64,000 nucleotides of DNA, from NCBI GenBank assembly GCA_963969495.1, contig OZ018321.1, positions 138,346,685 to 138,410,684 of the forward strand, written 5' to 3'. The position numbers were made by a program, and so were the translations under genes. This DNA is from Ceratothoa steindachneri (Eukaryota; Arthropoda; Malacostraca; Isopoda; Cymothoidae). Below, piece by piece: positions 20,239 through 32,755 of the stretch (the first letter of the stretch is position 1; the number at the start of each line of letters is the position of its first letter). The notes beneath the pieces are model-generated. The model was not told where the DNA came from. It worked only from the letters and a program-made list of their open reading frames with translations, and searched no databases.

Positions 20239-21525
20239 GCCTCCTGAGTATAACTCCACGTGGAATAATCACTGAATCCAAATAGAAAAAGAGAAGAAAG
20301 AATTTGAATATCCGCCAGTCGCCTCACAGGTGCAATTAATTAAGCTGGGCTTGTTAAAATCTTTTACCTCGCCGAGGAAGCGCTAATCTCCGTAGTCGGG
20401 AAACTGCTAGCCGAAAGTTTCCCGCCAACATCATAAAGGCCATTAAGGCTTGGGTCAAGCGACAAACGCTAATCCATCTAGCCACCAGAAGTGGTCAGCA
20501 AGTCTGAGTCTGCCAGCGAGGAGAAACCAAAAAAATGGCTGTCATATAAATACCCTGGCTTTTCGAATATCGGCAGATTGAGTTTGAGAACCCGTCTGCT
20601 TCGGTTCAGATCGTAAGTCTGTTTCGCCAATTCCCTGGTATTCGCTTATACCATCAAGGTTGGATCTCACCAGGCAGATCCATCTCTTTTGTGAAGGCTT
20701 ACTCTGTTCAGAGCAAACCTCGAATCGTTTCATCCCCGAAGGACTGGCCGAGATTTCTCTCGTCTCATCTGGAACCCCCCTTCAAGGATTTCCAGTTTCT
20801 CGCGCGAGATTTTGCGCCGAGCCGCGTTAGGAGTCTCGATTTTTGGATGTTGCACTTCTCTGGAGCAGAGGTGCCATCGTCCATCTTCAAGGAGGATAGT
20901 GAACTCGTCTTCTGGTCCTCCCCGCCTTCATCCTCGTCACCATGAGGATATTCGGTCGAGAATCACGACCATTTTCCGTCTCCATTTCCCCGCGCCGACT
21001 CGCTAAAGGAGTCTTCTTCCTCGAGGACTCCCTTTAAGGTAAAACGACCCCTGATTGCATCTCCTGTTAATCGACCCGCTTTCCGACTTTTAAATATTCC
21101 TTCTGTATAACTTATTTATAGTATCCGATTTATAAGCTAATTACAAGTAGTTAACGTTACCCGATGGCCAATTTTCTATAGTCTATCAGTATTATCTTTA
21201 TTTACATTTCCTATATTTCCCGTATGTATATATATGTTAACTAGTGACTTATTAAAATTATATCCTTGAACTGCAACTTGGTAAACTCATTGAACGCTAT
21301 CGGCCCCTGTATTAAAATCGCACTCATATACCTTGTAATCAACGGATTACTTTACGAAGTGAACGTACTTATACGTAGCGAAGGACGCGTACGTACATTA
21401 GAGGATATATGTGTATATAATTGTATATATACATATTCTCATGGCTTTTATCTCTTTCCTCCCAACCAATAGATACATATATGTAGGTATATATACTTGT
21501 ATTGCCAGGGGAGGTGACCTATTCC
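20239..21525. other. about 1.3 kb without recognised genes
   Basis: A GC-richer part (about 20340-21060) gives frames of 63-84 codons on both strands without family resemblance; the rest is AT-rich. It could contain a dispersed repeat or an untranslated host segment, but nothing allows a decision. Confidence 0.3.
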
Positions 21526-21528
21526 TCG

Positions 21529-21529
<1 letters not shown>

Positions 21530-21606
<77 letters not shown>
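21530..21606. repeat. (TA)n microsatellite
   Basis: Pure TA tract preceded by CCTCGACAA, a flank shared with other tracts in this window. Confidence 0.97.
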
Positions 21607-21608
<2 letters not shown>

Positions 21609-22264
21609 GTAGTTCAGACAAAATTTTACAATTTTTGATATCTCCTTTTTCTTTTTAGTTGCGTGTGACTCTGTATCTCACTCTGTCGGTCGGTCAGTTG
21701 GTGCGTAGGTCCCCGTTTTGCTTTTTTGGTTTTGGTAATAACATTGTAACTATTCTGCTGATTCTAACGAAATTTGAAACCTTTATGTTGTTTTACATCT
21801 ACTTTCAAATGATTTAATTTCCAAGGTCCTTCCAACGTTACTCCGGGAATTATTTAAAGTTTTGTAGATCGTAAGGTCATATATCAGCATAAGTGAGAGC
21901 ACGCGACTTTGGTAAGCAGACCTTGTTTCAAGAACAGCTTGATGAATTCGTGAACAGTCCATGTATTTTGGAGACCAAGTTCCCCCAACTCTGATTTTTT
22001 TTGGGTGTGCCCCACATCTTTGGCCATGGTTTTAGGCAAAATTCAGACGGCTCTCTAGACCTGCTGGAGACATATTTCAAAGCCTGGCTGGATAGTGTTG
22101 CTGCTGGAAGGCCATACCTCCATAATGAGTCCTAAGTGGCTGTCGGAGAATTTATAACACTTCCCTAGATCCACTTTCTGACCTTCTAATTACTTGAAGC
22201 TGCTCATACTCATGCTACATATACCAAGATTCTCTTCTTAAAGAGAATGCCTCGGTTCACCAGG

Positions 22265-22266
<2 letters not shown>
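21607..22266. other. unassigned stretch between (TA)n tracts
   Basis: No recognised coding sequence or terminal repeats. Confidence 0.3.

Positions 22267-22331
<65 letters not shown>
22267..22331. repeat. (TA)n microsatellite
   Basis: Pure TA tract followed by TGTCGAGG, the inverse of the CCTCGACA flank at 21522-21529. Confidence 0.97.
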
Positions 22332-22334
<3 letters not shown>

Positions 22335-22512
22335 GAGGTATGGCAAAGTGTATGTGAATATGCGCACACAGACACTAAGGTAGGTCAAGCAAGGCGACAA
22401 CCGTTATTGTTTTTAAGAGTGCGATTTAATAGATAGCGGCAGCTGCAGAACCAAGGAATATAACAAACACCATGACAAAAATAGACTTTTAATACACACG
22501 ACTAAAAGGGGA

Positions 22513-22516
<4 letters not shown>

Positions 22517-22544
<28 letters not shown>

Positions 22545-22545
22545 G
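22517..22545. repeat. (TA)n microsatellite, short
   Basis: About 14 TA units. Confidence 0.95.
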
Positions 22546-23267
22546 GTACATAAAAATGAGGATACTAGTTCCGAATACTAGTTATGTAACCGTAGTTAGG
22601 GAATGGTTATTATGGGAGATTGTGGTTAATGAATGGTTTACTTCCTTTGAACTCGAGGGTAAGGTCACCGATCAAACTTTTCCACACTCGGCTTGAGCGA
22701 GCTAATAGGCCTTTTGATGTAAGAGGTCACCAGAAGGACTTCGGGGAACGGCTTCTCCAATCCTTGATCAGAAGGTGAATAAGAAAGGTTGACTTTGCCT
22801 CACGAGACTACTCCTCAACCCTCACTCACACTTCTTGGGAGAGAGCTCGTTGAAGTGCACTCCTTTCGGGGAAGTCTCTTCTAACCTAATCTATCCATCG
22901 GACTCGAGCGGGGGCATATGTACCCGGAGCTATTCACAACAGAGAGAGAGAGAGAGAGATTGAAACTTTCTTAACCCTCGTTATCGGGCGCGATGAACCG
23001 AGCGCCTTCTTACGAAGAAGTGTCAACGGATTGGATCAGTAGCCAGATGGGGGACAGCGCGAGGCCATAAACGCGGTTCACGCTGAGTCTACAAAGCAGT
23101 CTCCCTCTTCGAGGGGGGAGGGAGCTTTGGTGAGAATTTCACGGGACCTGGCGGCGGGTCAAACGAGGGAGAGGTCGTAAGGAGGGGGTAGAGTAACGGC
23201 TCGTTTTTTCTCCAGAAATACTCTCTTAGAAGGTGGGGAGATAATATAATTCAAAGGGGATTCCTCC

Positions 23268-23268
<1 letters not shown>
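22546..23268. other. GC-richer block of about 700 bp, unassigned
   Basis: Noticeably richer in GC than its surroundings, with a (GA)n run at 22940-22960, but no open frame longer than that caused by the neighbouring TA tract and no family resemblance. A decayed LTR or SINE cluster is possible; no evidence decides it. Confidence 0.3.

Positions 23269-23270
<2 letters not shown>

Positions 23271-23357
<87 letters not shown>
23271..23357. repeat. (TA)n microsatellite
   Basis: Pure TA tract preceded by CCTCCACAA; directly upstream of the second hAT transposase relic. Confidence 0.97.
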
Positions 23358-23359
<2 letters not shown>

Positions 23360-23391
23360 CTTCATTTCATGTACAAATTCCAGAAGGAACG

Positions 23392-25140
23392 ATGGCGCAG
23401 CGCAAGCGCAAACAACAGTTGGCATATAAACATGATTTCTTGAAATATGGCTTCACATATCTGAGAAATAGATCTGAGAATGTCCGCCCTCATTAGGTTC
23501 AGTGTCTCCAAGTCCTCGCCAATGAATCATCGAAGGAAAACAAACTGAAATATTACTTGTGTTCAGTTCATCCAAACTTTATTCAAAAGCCACTAAGTTA
23601 CTGGAAGGATAAAGAAGAACAGGAAAAACGAGTCAGATTGATGCTCCTTCAGGTTCAGCTTTTCTTTGGAGAACGCTTTCTTGGCATCCTTTCAAGTAAT
23701 ATGGTGTATTCCATGATCCAAAAATTCTCAAAACGTGGTAGAGTTGCTGGTGAACCAGCAGCAGTTTCTAATGTGAAAACTACTTGTGGAGTAGATGTAA
23801 CTAAGAAAATTTAGTCTGTACCACTTTCTAACAAAAGCATCAAACGTTCAATTGATCTCATGTCATTAGATATTTTAGATCAATTAATTGTAGCGCTAAA
23901 AAACGTAGGTAAATTTTCATTGCAGACAGATGAATCTGTAGACATTAGTGGCGAACCTCAACTCATTGTTTTTGTGAGGTACAGAAGGTATGACATAATT
24001 CTGGAAGAATTTCTGTTCCATAATGCCCTGTCAAAAACCATCACAAGAGAAGATATCTTTGTTATAGTGGACAGTTTTTTCAAGAAACAACATAGACTGG
24101 TTGAACTGTTTGGCTGTGTGCGCTGGTGGATCGGTATCGATAATGGGAAGTCGAGTAGGTTTTGTCACTCGGGTTAAAGGAGAAAATCTTGATGTCATAA
24201 TAATTCACCGTTTCTTGCATCGGGAAATCTTGACCTTTCAACATCTCCAGCTAGAACCCCATGTTATGCTGAATGATGTTATTTAAATTGTGAATTTTAT
24301 AAATGTCAGAGCCTCTAACTCACGCATTTTTCGTAAAATGTGTGAAGAGATGGGATCACATCACCAGTGGTTACTTTTCCAGGCCGATGTCCGTTGGCTG
24401 TCTCGAGGCCGCATCCTTCGAGGGGTTATTGAACTTGAAGTTTTTCTCCAAGAGAAGAATCATAAGCTGTCCAACTGTTTCAAAGATGCTGCTTGCTTGT
24501 TTATGCTAGCATATTTACACGACATCTTCAGGCACTTGAATCAATTGAATAAGACAGGCAAGGTCTAAATAAAAGTATCGAAGACAGTCGGGAAAAAAAT
24601 ATATCATTCAAGAAGAAACTTGAACTTTGGAGAGAAAAATTAGCCACCGAAAAAACAGCTGATTTTCCAGAGCTCAGTGCTGCACTGGAAAATTAATCAG
24701 AAATACGAGATGCTGACATTAAATTGTTTTACCAATATCATTTGCAGAAGCTTCAGGAGGAAATGGACAAATATTTCTCAGGAAATCTTGACGTATGTCA
24801 ACACAGCTGTCTAGGAAAGTGTTCGGTGTGAACGTCAGTGATGTTGGAAAAATATCCCAGGATTTAAGGAAGGACTTTTATATCTCCAGTAAAATCAGGT
24901 GCTAGAGCAACGTTTTAAAAGTCTCTCATACTCTGAATTCTGGGCTCAATTGAATAATAAGCTAATTCTGATTCATAAGGCTGAAAAAGCTCTTATTCCA
25001 TTTCCCACCACATACCTCTGTGAACAAGACTAGAGCAAGGAACTATTTGGATCCTCAACATAATCTGCGTTGTTCTCTATCCATCAACCTTAGGCCAAAT
25101 CTGAAGAAACTTGTCCATAATATGAAGGAATATCAGGGTA
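23392..25140 (+). pseudogene. second hAT transposase relic (ZBED5/SCAND3-like)
   Basis: A start at 23392 gives AQRKRKQQLAYKHDFLKYGF and a damaged BED finger (stop at the first Cys position; VQCLQVLANES, then KLKYYLCSVHPNF). The next parts read VAGEPAAVSNVK, LDQLIVALKNVGKFSLQTDE, SGEPQLIVFVRYR, FFKKQHRLVELFGCV, then in another frame NSRIFRKMCEEMGSHHQWLL and FQADVRWLSRGRILRGVIEL (RWLS block), and towards the end LWREKLATEKTADFPELSAA, EKALIPFPTTYLCEQD and ARNYLDPQHNLRCSLSINL (dimerisation region). All major blocks are present but spread over three frames with many stops. It belongs to the same broad group as the relic at 4.8-6.2 kb but is not a close copy. A possible right terminus, AAAAAGGTTTGTAAAACACT, lies at about 25268-25287; no left terminus was found. 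Confidence 0.87.
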
Positions 25141-25289
25141 GTCACTAAAATACTTCTTTTCACATTTTTAATGAAGTCTACTTGAAAAGCTAGAATAAGT
25201 TTTCAGCCAATAATATTTCAGCCCTGAAGCTCGCCGGCCGAAATCAACTTGTATTCTGGGCCACAACAAAAAGGTTTGTAAAACACTCT

Positions 25290-26936
25290 TGTAAGTTTAT
25301 AAAGTAATTGATCAAGGAACAACGGTCGAGTAACTGCTAATCCTCGAACGATGTTGAAAAATCGCACGCGTTATCGAGCTTTACTTGAAAGTTAGCTCTA
25401 CTTGTTGTATGTGTCAGATATGTGTGTTGATTGCTCCTTGATTGCGAGCAGAAATGAGATCAGGTGAAGAGTAGCATTTGTGAGGCGATGAATGTGATAT
25501 GTTAATCACCTTCTCAACGCAGTCTTGCTGTGCCATGAGGGGTAGCTGATAAAGTTTTTCTTTGAAAACTCTGATGCGCCTCTGGCTAAGTTGTTCTACC
25601 TTATGTGGTTGCAAATGTTGCAGAGCTCATTTGAGCGTCTCTTGTTGATTGACATGATGGTATTGCTGGATGTCTAGTGCTGAGTGATTTGTGAGGTATG
25701 GTGTCGTTGCACTGTGTGATCGCTAGTGAATGAGTTGATACAATTTCTGCCATTGAAGCGCAAAGACACTTTACAGATCTGGAAAATGTGAGGAAAAAAA
25801 AGGTTTGTAACCATAATATATTATTTGCGGCTGCAAGTTGAAATTTGGGGGCGTTGCTTTACTTAAGAACAGTGAACTGATTGAAAGTGGGAAAATTGTG
25901 CGACCTGGATGCTAAGAATAGCGTTGAGTTTAGTTCTTTACTCCATGAAAGGATTGTAAGCTCCCCTTTGATCGGGGTTAGTGCTGTCTGTGACTGACGA
26001 AGAAGTAGTTGGATGGGCATCGTGGTTGGTGAGATGGCGTGATCCATAATTGACTGGCGTTAAGGAAACTTTACTTTTGGAAAACTCTGCGTATAGACTT
26101 CGAGTGTGACTCTGAAATGGTTAAGTTTAGCGCGGAAGAGGATTCATTGCTGGGTGCTGGATGATCACCACTTTAGAGCGCTTATTAGTCACTCCAATTT
26201 CTGGCAAAATGATCCTGTGAGGTTTAAGCCCTTGACGCTGCTATCCAACTCATACAAAGACTAATGCTGGGGGTTTCTATTATTCTGCAAAAGTTTTCTG
26301 CAGCAATTCAGCTAGTAGACCTCAAATTCCTTTTTTTTGCAACACAGTTTGAATTTGAATTAATTTGCAACACAGTTTGAATTAAAAATAATTTGCAACA
26401 CTACTTTAACAAGTAATGAATTGGGATCGTGAATGAGATGTGAGTGTTCTCATCAAGTGGGGGAGTTAATATTTCTGATTGTGTACACCGAGGAATGTTG
26501 GGTAAAGTTAATGAGTTTACTTAAGGAAATTGAAATCCTTCCTTAGTGAATGGAGCGTAGTGGAATTATTAGGGTCATTGATGGTAATAGAGGACTTAGT
26601 ACGCGGAGCGTGACTGCGACTACCTTATTTTGTGTCCCTCCACCGAGGAATGCTTAATGAAGTAAAGTAAGTGAACTTGGGGGAATTTAGTTCCTTCCTC
26701 GGTAGATTGAGCGTATGTGAACGCGAATGGGAAGAGATTGTCCCGTTGCTATGATGTGGTATACTGGTTCGACTGTCACGCAACATTACTGTGTCTTGAG
26801 AAGGGAAATATTACGTTTTATGTGTAAGAAAAGTGGGCGTAAGCTGCGTATTCCTGTGGGTGGGGCATATTCAATCTTTTATGTGTATGCTCGTGATAAA
26901 ACATGTCTTAACTTTATAAAAAATACTTTTTTTCAT
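25290..26936. other. about 1.6 kb without recognised genes; one diverged internal duplication
   Basis: The passages at about 26480-26560 (CACCGAGGAATGTTGGG... CCTTCCTTAGTGAATGGAGCG) and about 26640-26715 (CACCGAGGAATGCTTAATG... CCTTCCTCGGTAGATTGAGCG) are diverged copies of each other. Otherwise nothing is recognised. Confidence 0.4.
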
Positions 26937-28085
<1,149 letters not shown>

Positions 28086-28087
28086 CG

Positions 28088-28580
28088 AGATTGAGATCCA
28101 CGCTTCCGTTGCTTTCCTCTTCGACTCCTGAAAATTCCTTTTCGCTGCTTCCATGTCTTTCCCTCTTTGACGTCTTCAAGTTATTCACATCTTTGCAGCC
28201 AGATATCTCTCGCGCACCACCTCTCTGTTCCGTGAACTTTACTGGCTACCCATCTAATCCTGATTGCCTTCAAGGTCCTGCTTCTTACCTGCAGGATCTT
28301 AATGCGGGCTCCTCTTGCCTGTCTTTCTCACTGAACCTGTCCGAACACATGAGAGCTCTCTATTCGAGCCCTGCGCCATTACTCATTTCACCCCATTGTC
28401 ATCTGTGCTTCATGGGGGGTCGGGTTTCATTTAATTTGCTTTTAGACTGTGGAATGAGATGCCTAGTGCTATACGTTTATCCCCCCTCTCTTGATGTTTT
28501 CAAGCTTGCCTTCAAAATTATCTCTTCGCACAATTCTTCTCTTTGTTTATACGCGCTTTTTAAAGTCTTGTGGCCTTATA
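28088..28580 (+). pseudogene. LINE reverse transcriptase C-terminal remnant
   Basis: Across frames one reads LSRTTSLFRELYWLPI, then FLTEPVRTHESSLFEP, then FAFRLWNEMPSAI and LSLDVFKLAFK. This succession (LRELHWLPV ... YLTELV ... RLWNELPS ... FK) is the typical C-terminal tail of several LINE reverse transcriptases. The 165-codon plus-strand frame here (28091-28588) is a shifted reading, not the true frame. No catalytic part is seen. It ends immediately at the MITE. Confidence 0.7.
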
Positions 28581-28659
28581 CAGGGTAGGGCAATAAGACC
28601 TCTCCAATTTGGAACGGCAATAAAAAAGGAAATCTGTGAGGTCTTATTGCCCCACCCTG
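28581..28659. mobile_element. 79-bp MITE with 22-bp inverted repeats and TA target
   Basis: The left arm CAGGGTAGGGCAATAAGACC + TC pairs with the right arm (inverse CAGGGTGGGGCAATAAGACC + TC) at 21 of 22 positions. Both ends are flanked by TA (28579-28580 and 28660-28661), fitting a Tc1/mariner-type target. Only 35 bp separate the arms, so it is essentially a hairpin with no coding capacity. Confidence 0.85.
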
Positions 28660-28661
28660 TA

Positions 28662-29550
28662 TAACGGTGTCTTGGGAAGCGGCACAACGCATTTTATTTT
28701 CCTTCGAGAGCAATACGTAGTGGGCGTTAATGTACCTCAATCACATTGTATGAAACAGGTTGACGATGATTATTATCCATGTTATGCATATTACGAGTAT
28801 GTTTTTATTTCCCCAGGAAAGGAGACACAACACTAATTCCGGCTTGTTGAAAACTGGATTTCTTGAGATGGATGGATAGTTCATTCACCTCCCAGGGCAA
28901 TCTGCCTATCTGTCCGTCTATTCTATGAGCTGCTTGGGTAGATTTTCCCTTCCCCGCCAATCCCCCTTCGCCCTTTGCATGTGGTCCTTAAAAAGCGACC
29001 AAATGATGTACAAAATTAATGGACGGAGTTGGACAGGTTTTAATGGCTAGTCTCTTATCGGCGAAACATTCGCACACGCGGATTCATAAATATGAGACGC
29101 TTGAGGTTTCTTTCCAAAGCGGCGTCATTTCCATAACAGATGCTTCAATCGCTCTATCGTTAGGTATGTGGTCCAACGAGCTTTAAGGCTGGTTGCAGCC
29201 TCCTGTCCCGGGGGGAGGGGGGGAGTAATTGTTCTTTCCTTCGATACTCTTGCTTGATCCCTGCTGGTTATTGTCGATGATCCATGCGCGACACCTACTG
29301 CTTCCTTGTGTACAGTAGGTAAGTTGCCTATTCCTCCATCGAGGGAGGGGCCTCCCGAGCCAGGTGAAGAAATGTACATAAAGATAAAAAAGCCAATGGC
29401 TAGTAAGCCTGAAGGGACCAGGGGCAGGTCATTGTTGGGGAGGGGGACTGAACGTGGAACCATTTGATACCTCGTGGAGTAGGCACCCGTTCTAGGGTAG
29501 GAGTATGTTCATATGAGTGCCCACATAGAGGTAGTATCCATTGACAGGGC
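28662..29550. other. unassigned stretch
   Basis: No recognised genes; frames of 66-116 codons lack family resemblance and overlap each other. Confidence 0.3.
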
Positions 29551-29554
29551 TTCT

Positions 29555-29555
<1 letters not shown>

Positions 29556-29604
<49 letters not shown>

Positions 29605-29625
29605 AGGAGAGAGATAGAGAGGATA
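29556..29625. repeat. (GA)n microsatellite
   Basis: Nearly pure GA tract with few interruptions. Confidence 0.95.
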
Positions 29626-29747
29626 AATTGTGACGTGGAAATGGAAATGATTGCGGTGTTATGATTTGCTATGTACGTGATGATGCGTGTGGAACTACTT
29701 ACCGCTACGGGGGGAGGGGAAAGAGGGGGGAGTATCAGGGCAGGCGA

Positions 29748-29760
29748 CAATGGGTGTCCA
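29748..29760. repeat. LINE copy A target-site duplication, 3' side
   Basis: CAATGGGTGTCCA, identical to 34213-34225, directly abutting the poly(T) that is the poly(A) tail of the minus-strand element. Confidence 0.92.
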
Positions 29761-30048
29761 TTTTTTTTTTTTTTTAAATTTTATAGAGCCCATCTGGCAA
29801 CTGCCCACTTGGGCATAAGTCGCCGAAAAACACGACAGCCTAGAACTAGGGTAATTTAAAAAAATATATGAAAACATAACGATATAAATTGGAAAACTTA
29901 ACAATCAGGAAGCAATCTCCGGCGTCGGGGAAAGTCCCTCTCACCCCGGTGCAGGAGAGTGCAACCTACAAAACAACAATAACAAACAAAAACAAAACGA
30001 ACCTTAAATAAAGGGGAGAAGCCCGGCCTCCCCCCAAAAGTCAACTAG

Positions 30049-30840
30049 TCAACAAGTCCACAAGTCAATGTGCACGAACTCGTACCGAGCACAAGGGACA
30101 AGCGGTAACGACCCCGCCCATCCCAGGTATCGTGCGCGAAGATCATCCAGACTGAAACATTTGACAGGAATGGTCCAAACAGTCTGGGGGACGACGCAGT
30201 CGTCGCAATAGGGTGTTGGCGAGCGCTCCATTAGATAGCGATGCGTCACACGAGTATGCTCGATTCGGAGACGACAAAAAGCGACCTGAAGCCGTCGTGG
30301 CATTGGGGGATAGGTCGATGGGAACAGTTGCGGCGCAATGGCACGCAACTTTAAGTTCCCTTCGACCGTCTCCCATCTTCTTTGCCAAGCAGTCCGAAGA
30401 GCTGCAAAAATTTCTGCCATGTTGTCGGTGTGAGGAAGAGCGAAACGCTGGTCCGGTCGCAGAGTCCTCGCGGACTCTTTGGCGCCCTCATCGGCGCGCT
30501 CATTCCCCGCAATTCCTACATGTCCAGGAACCCAGCAGAAGATAATCTCAACATCTGCCCGGCTCGCCAAAACCGTAGCGTCACGGATATCTCGAACCAG
30601 TGGATGCGGAGATTCCAATGCTCCGAGAGCACTTTGTGAGTCGCTATAGATCACAATCCGGTCTCCGAACCGAGCACGTCACGTAATCTCCCGTACCGAG
30701 TGGTGTATTGCCACTACCTCGGCCGTGAAGACAGACGCAGTGCCTGGTAGAGCCCCGCTGACTTCAAACAGAGGGGATACAGCGTGGAAGCCGACCCCCT
30801 CTTAGGACTTGGAGCCATCCGTATACACTATCACGGTTCC
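30049..30840 (-). pseudogene. LINE copy A: RNase H domain and C-terminus of ORF2
   Basis: The domain begins with IVYTDGSKS (first Asp) at about 30820 and, after a stop, continues with the Glu block (FTAEVVAIHHSV) and the open frame at 30049-30654: IVIYSDSQSALGALES (third acidic residue), FCWVPGHVGIAGNERADEGA (last Asp, in the HVGIxGNExAD signature). The C-terminus LRIEHTRVTHRYLMER, then PYCDDCVVPQTVWTIPVKC, resembles the His/Cys tail that follows RNase H in I- and jockey-like elements. Two stops separate the first part, so this is not functional as it stands. Family role: removes the RNA strand during target-primed synthesis. Confidence 0.9.
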
Positions 30841-32755
30841 AGCGTGATACGATGTGTGCTCCAAAAAAGTCGAACGCAATACTCCCGGCGCCCTACAAGC
30901 TTTGGGAGCAGAGGCGTGTCGACAAATAGCCAAATGTGGTACCCTCCAGGGTGGCATCCTGGGCAGAACCAGGGGCGCCACTGGCCCGAGAGCTATATCT
31001 AGCTCTTGAAGGAGTTTCCTGGCCCTGAACCCAAAGGGCTTAGGGTATGACTGCCGTCTCTTGGTGGCATAGGCACAATCGAGATCAGCTGCGGATGCAG
31101 TTAGAGCTGTTAGCGACTGAGAGAGGCGCCGGGCTCTCGCGTACAGGCGAGTGATGCACTGCACGCGGCGCAGAGCGAGTGGCATCTCACCAGCATCGAC
31201 CAGCAGGCTCTCAATGGGGGAAGGTGCGGAAGGCACCGGTCGTAAGGCGGAGGCGGTGTGGTGGATCGAATCCACCTTCCGTTATAAACGCTCGGCTGCG
31301 GATGCATAAAACTCGCATCCGTAGTAGAGCTTTGAACAAACAAAGGATCGATGAAAAGTAGGGCAGTAGCTCTATCAGCGCCCCAAGCGCTGAACGTCAC
31401 CGAACGGAGAATATCCATGGCACGGGTACAAGAGACCCTAAGGCTGTGAATATGAGCCTCCCAGGTGAGGCGTCGGTCGAATACAAGGCCAAGGAAACGA
31501 TGCGATTCCACCACAACCAGGCGCACCCCATTAAGCAACAAGTCTGGGTCGGGGTGAAGCCGTGGATAGCGGCAGAAGTGCACCACCTTAGTCTTGGCCA
31601 AAGAAAACCGAAACCTGTGCGCTTCGGCATAGCGAGAGACGTGGTTCAATGCCTGTTGGAGTCGACGCTCCAGAGTTGGCATCTGAGCTGCGCCTAAAAG
31701 AGATCGAAAGGTCGTCCACGTAGAGCGTAGCTAAAACATCTTCTGGCAGCACCGAGCTGATGCCGTTGATGCTCAGGGCAAAGAGTGTGACACTAAGGAC
31801 ACTTCCCTGCGGGACATCCTCTTCCTGCTCCTTTGGGCCGGAGAGAGCCCCACCCACCCGTACGTGGAATCGACGATCTCGCAAAAATTCAGATATAAAG
31901 ACTGGAAGGCGTCCCCTCGCACTCATCGTGTGAAGAGTCTCCATGATACCGTATCGCCATGCGGTATCATAGGCTTTCTCCAGATCGAAAAACACCATGG
32001 CGTAGTGCTGTCTACGAAGGAAAGCCTCGCAGACGGCATTTTCCAGTCAGAGCAGAGCATCCGACGTGGAGTGGAACTTGTGGAAGCCGCACTGTGCAGA
32101 AGACAGATGGCGTCCGCTGTCAAGGAGTAAGGCTAATCTAACATTTACCAATTTTTCCATCAACTTGCACACGCAAGAGGTTAGAGAGATTGGTCGGAAA
32201 CCGGTCGGAGTAGTGATCTCTCTCTGGTTTGTGAACGGCGAGCACAGTAGCGATTCGCCAGGAGTCTAGGAGAAGAACCTCCATCCAGATCCTGTTAAAC
32301 AAATCTAACAGAAAGGCCATGCATCGCTCACCCAGGTGTCGAAGTATGGCATACGGGACATCGTCCGGACCATGGGCGGTGTCCGCGCACGAAGCGAGAG
32401 CGGAGCTCAACTCACTCACAGTAAACTTGTCGTTGAAGGATTCGCCGCCTCTGGAGGTAAAGTCCAGCCGGCGGCCTTCCGCGACATCACGACGTGCATT
32501 GAATGCTGGCGGAGCAGCATCCCGGCTAGAGAATGCGGAAAAAGCGGTCGCGAAGGATTCCGCCACGGACACGGGGTCCGAGATTGCGGTCCCATTTTCC
32601 TGAAGAACGGGAGTGGGGTCCTGAGAGAACTTGCCCCGAATCCTTTGGAATTGCTTCCACACCTCAGCTAAAGGGGTCTTCCCATTAAGTGAAGGCACGT
32701 ATGCCCGCCAAGAAGAGCGGCGGGCGTGCTTCGAAATATACCGGAACCTAGCCCT
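30802..32755 (-). pseudogene. LINE copy A: reverse transcriptase region of ORF2
   Basis: Starting at the deletion junction (about 32755), the reading gives ARFRYISKHARRSSWRAYVP, a FTVSELSSALASC and HGPDDVPYAILRHLGERC region, WRIATVLAV, then MVFFDLEKAYDTAWRYGI, VPQGSVLSVTLFALSINGI and the catalytic YVDDLSISF, followed in another frame by TLERRLQQALNHVSRYAEA, LAKTKVVHFC and FLGLVFDRRLTWEAHIHSLR. Compared with copy B there are frameshifts after LAVHKPERDH, after SISF and after ATALLF. The block just before the RNase H matches copy B. The endonuclease is entirely absent because of the internal deletion. Confidence 0.9.

Noticed and set aside
28091..28588. 165-codon plus-strand frame as a gene
   Set aside because: The RT-tail motifs (RELYWLPI, RLWNEMPSAI, LDVFKLAFK) fall in other or alternating frames; this frame is a shifted reading of a LINE remnant.
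30213..30639. Plus-strand frames opposite LINE copy A RNase H, and the equivalent minus-strand frames at 47873-48463
   Set aside because: They are antisense shadows of the GC-rich RNase H coding sequence; both loci show the same frames because the LINE is duplicated.
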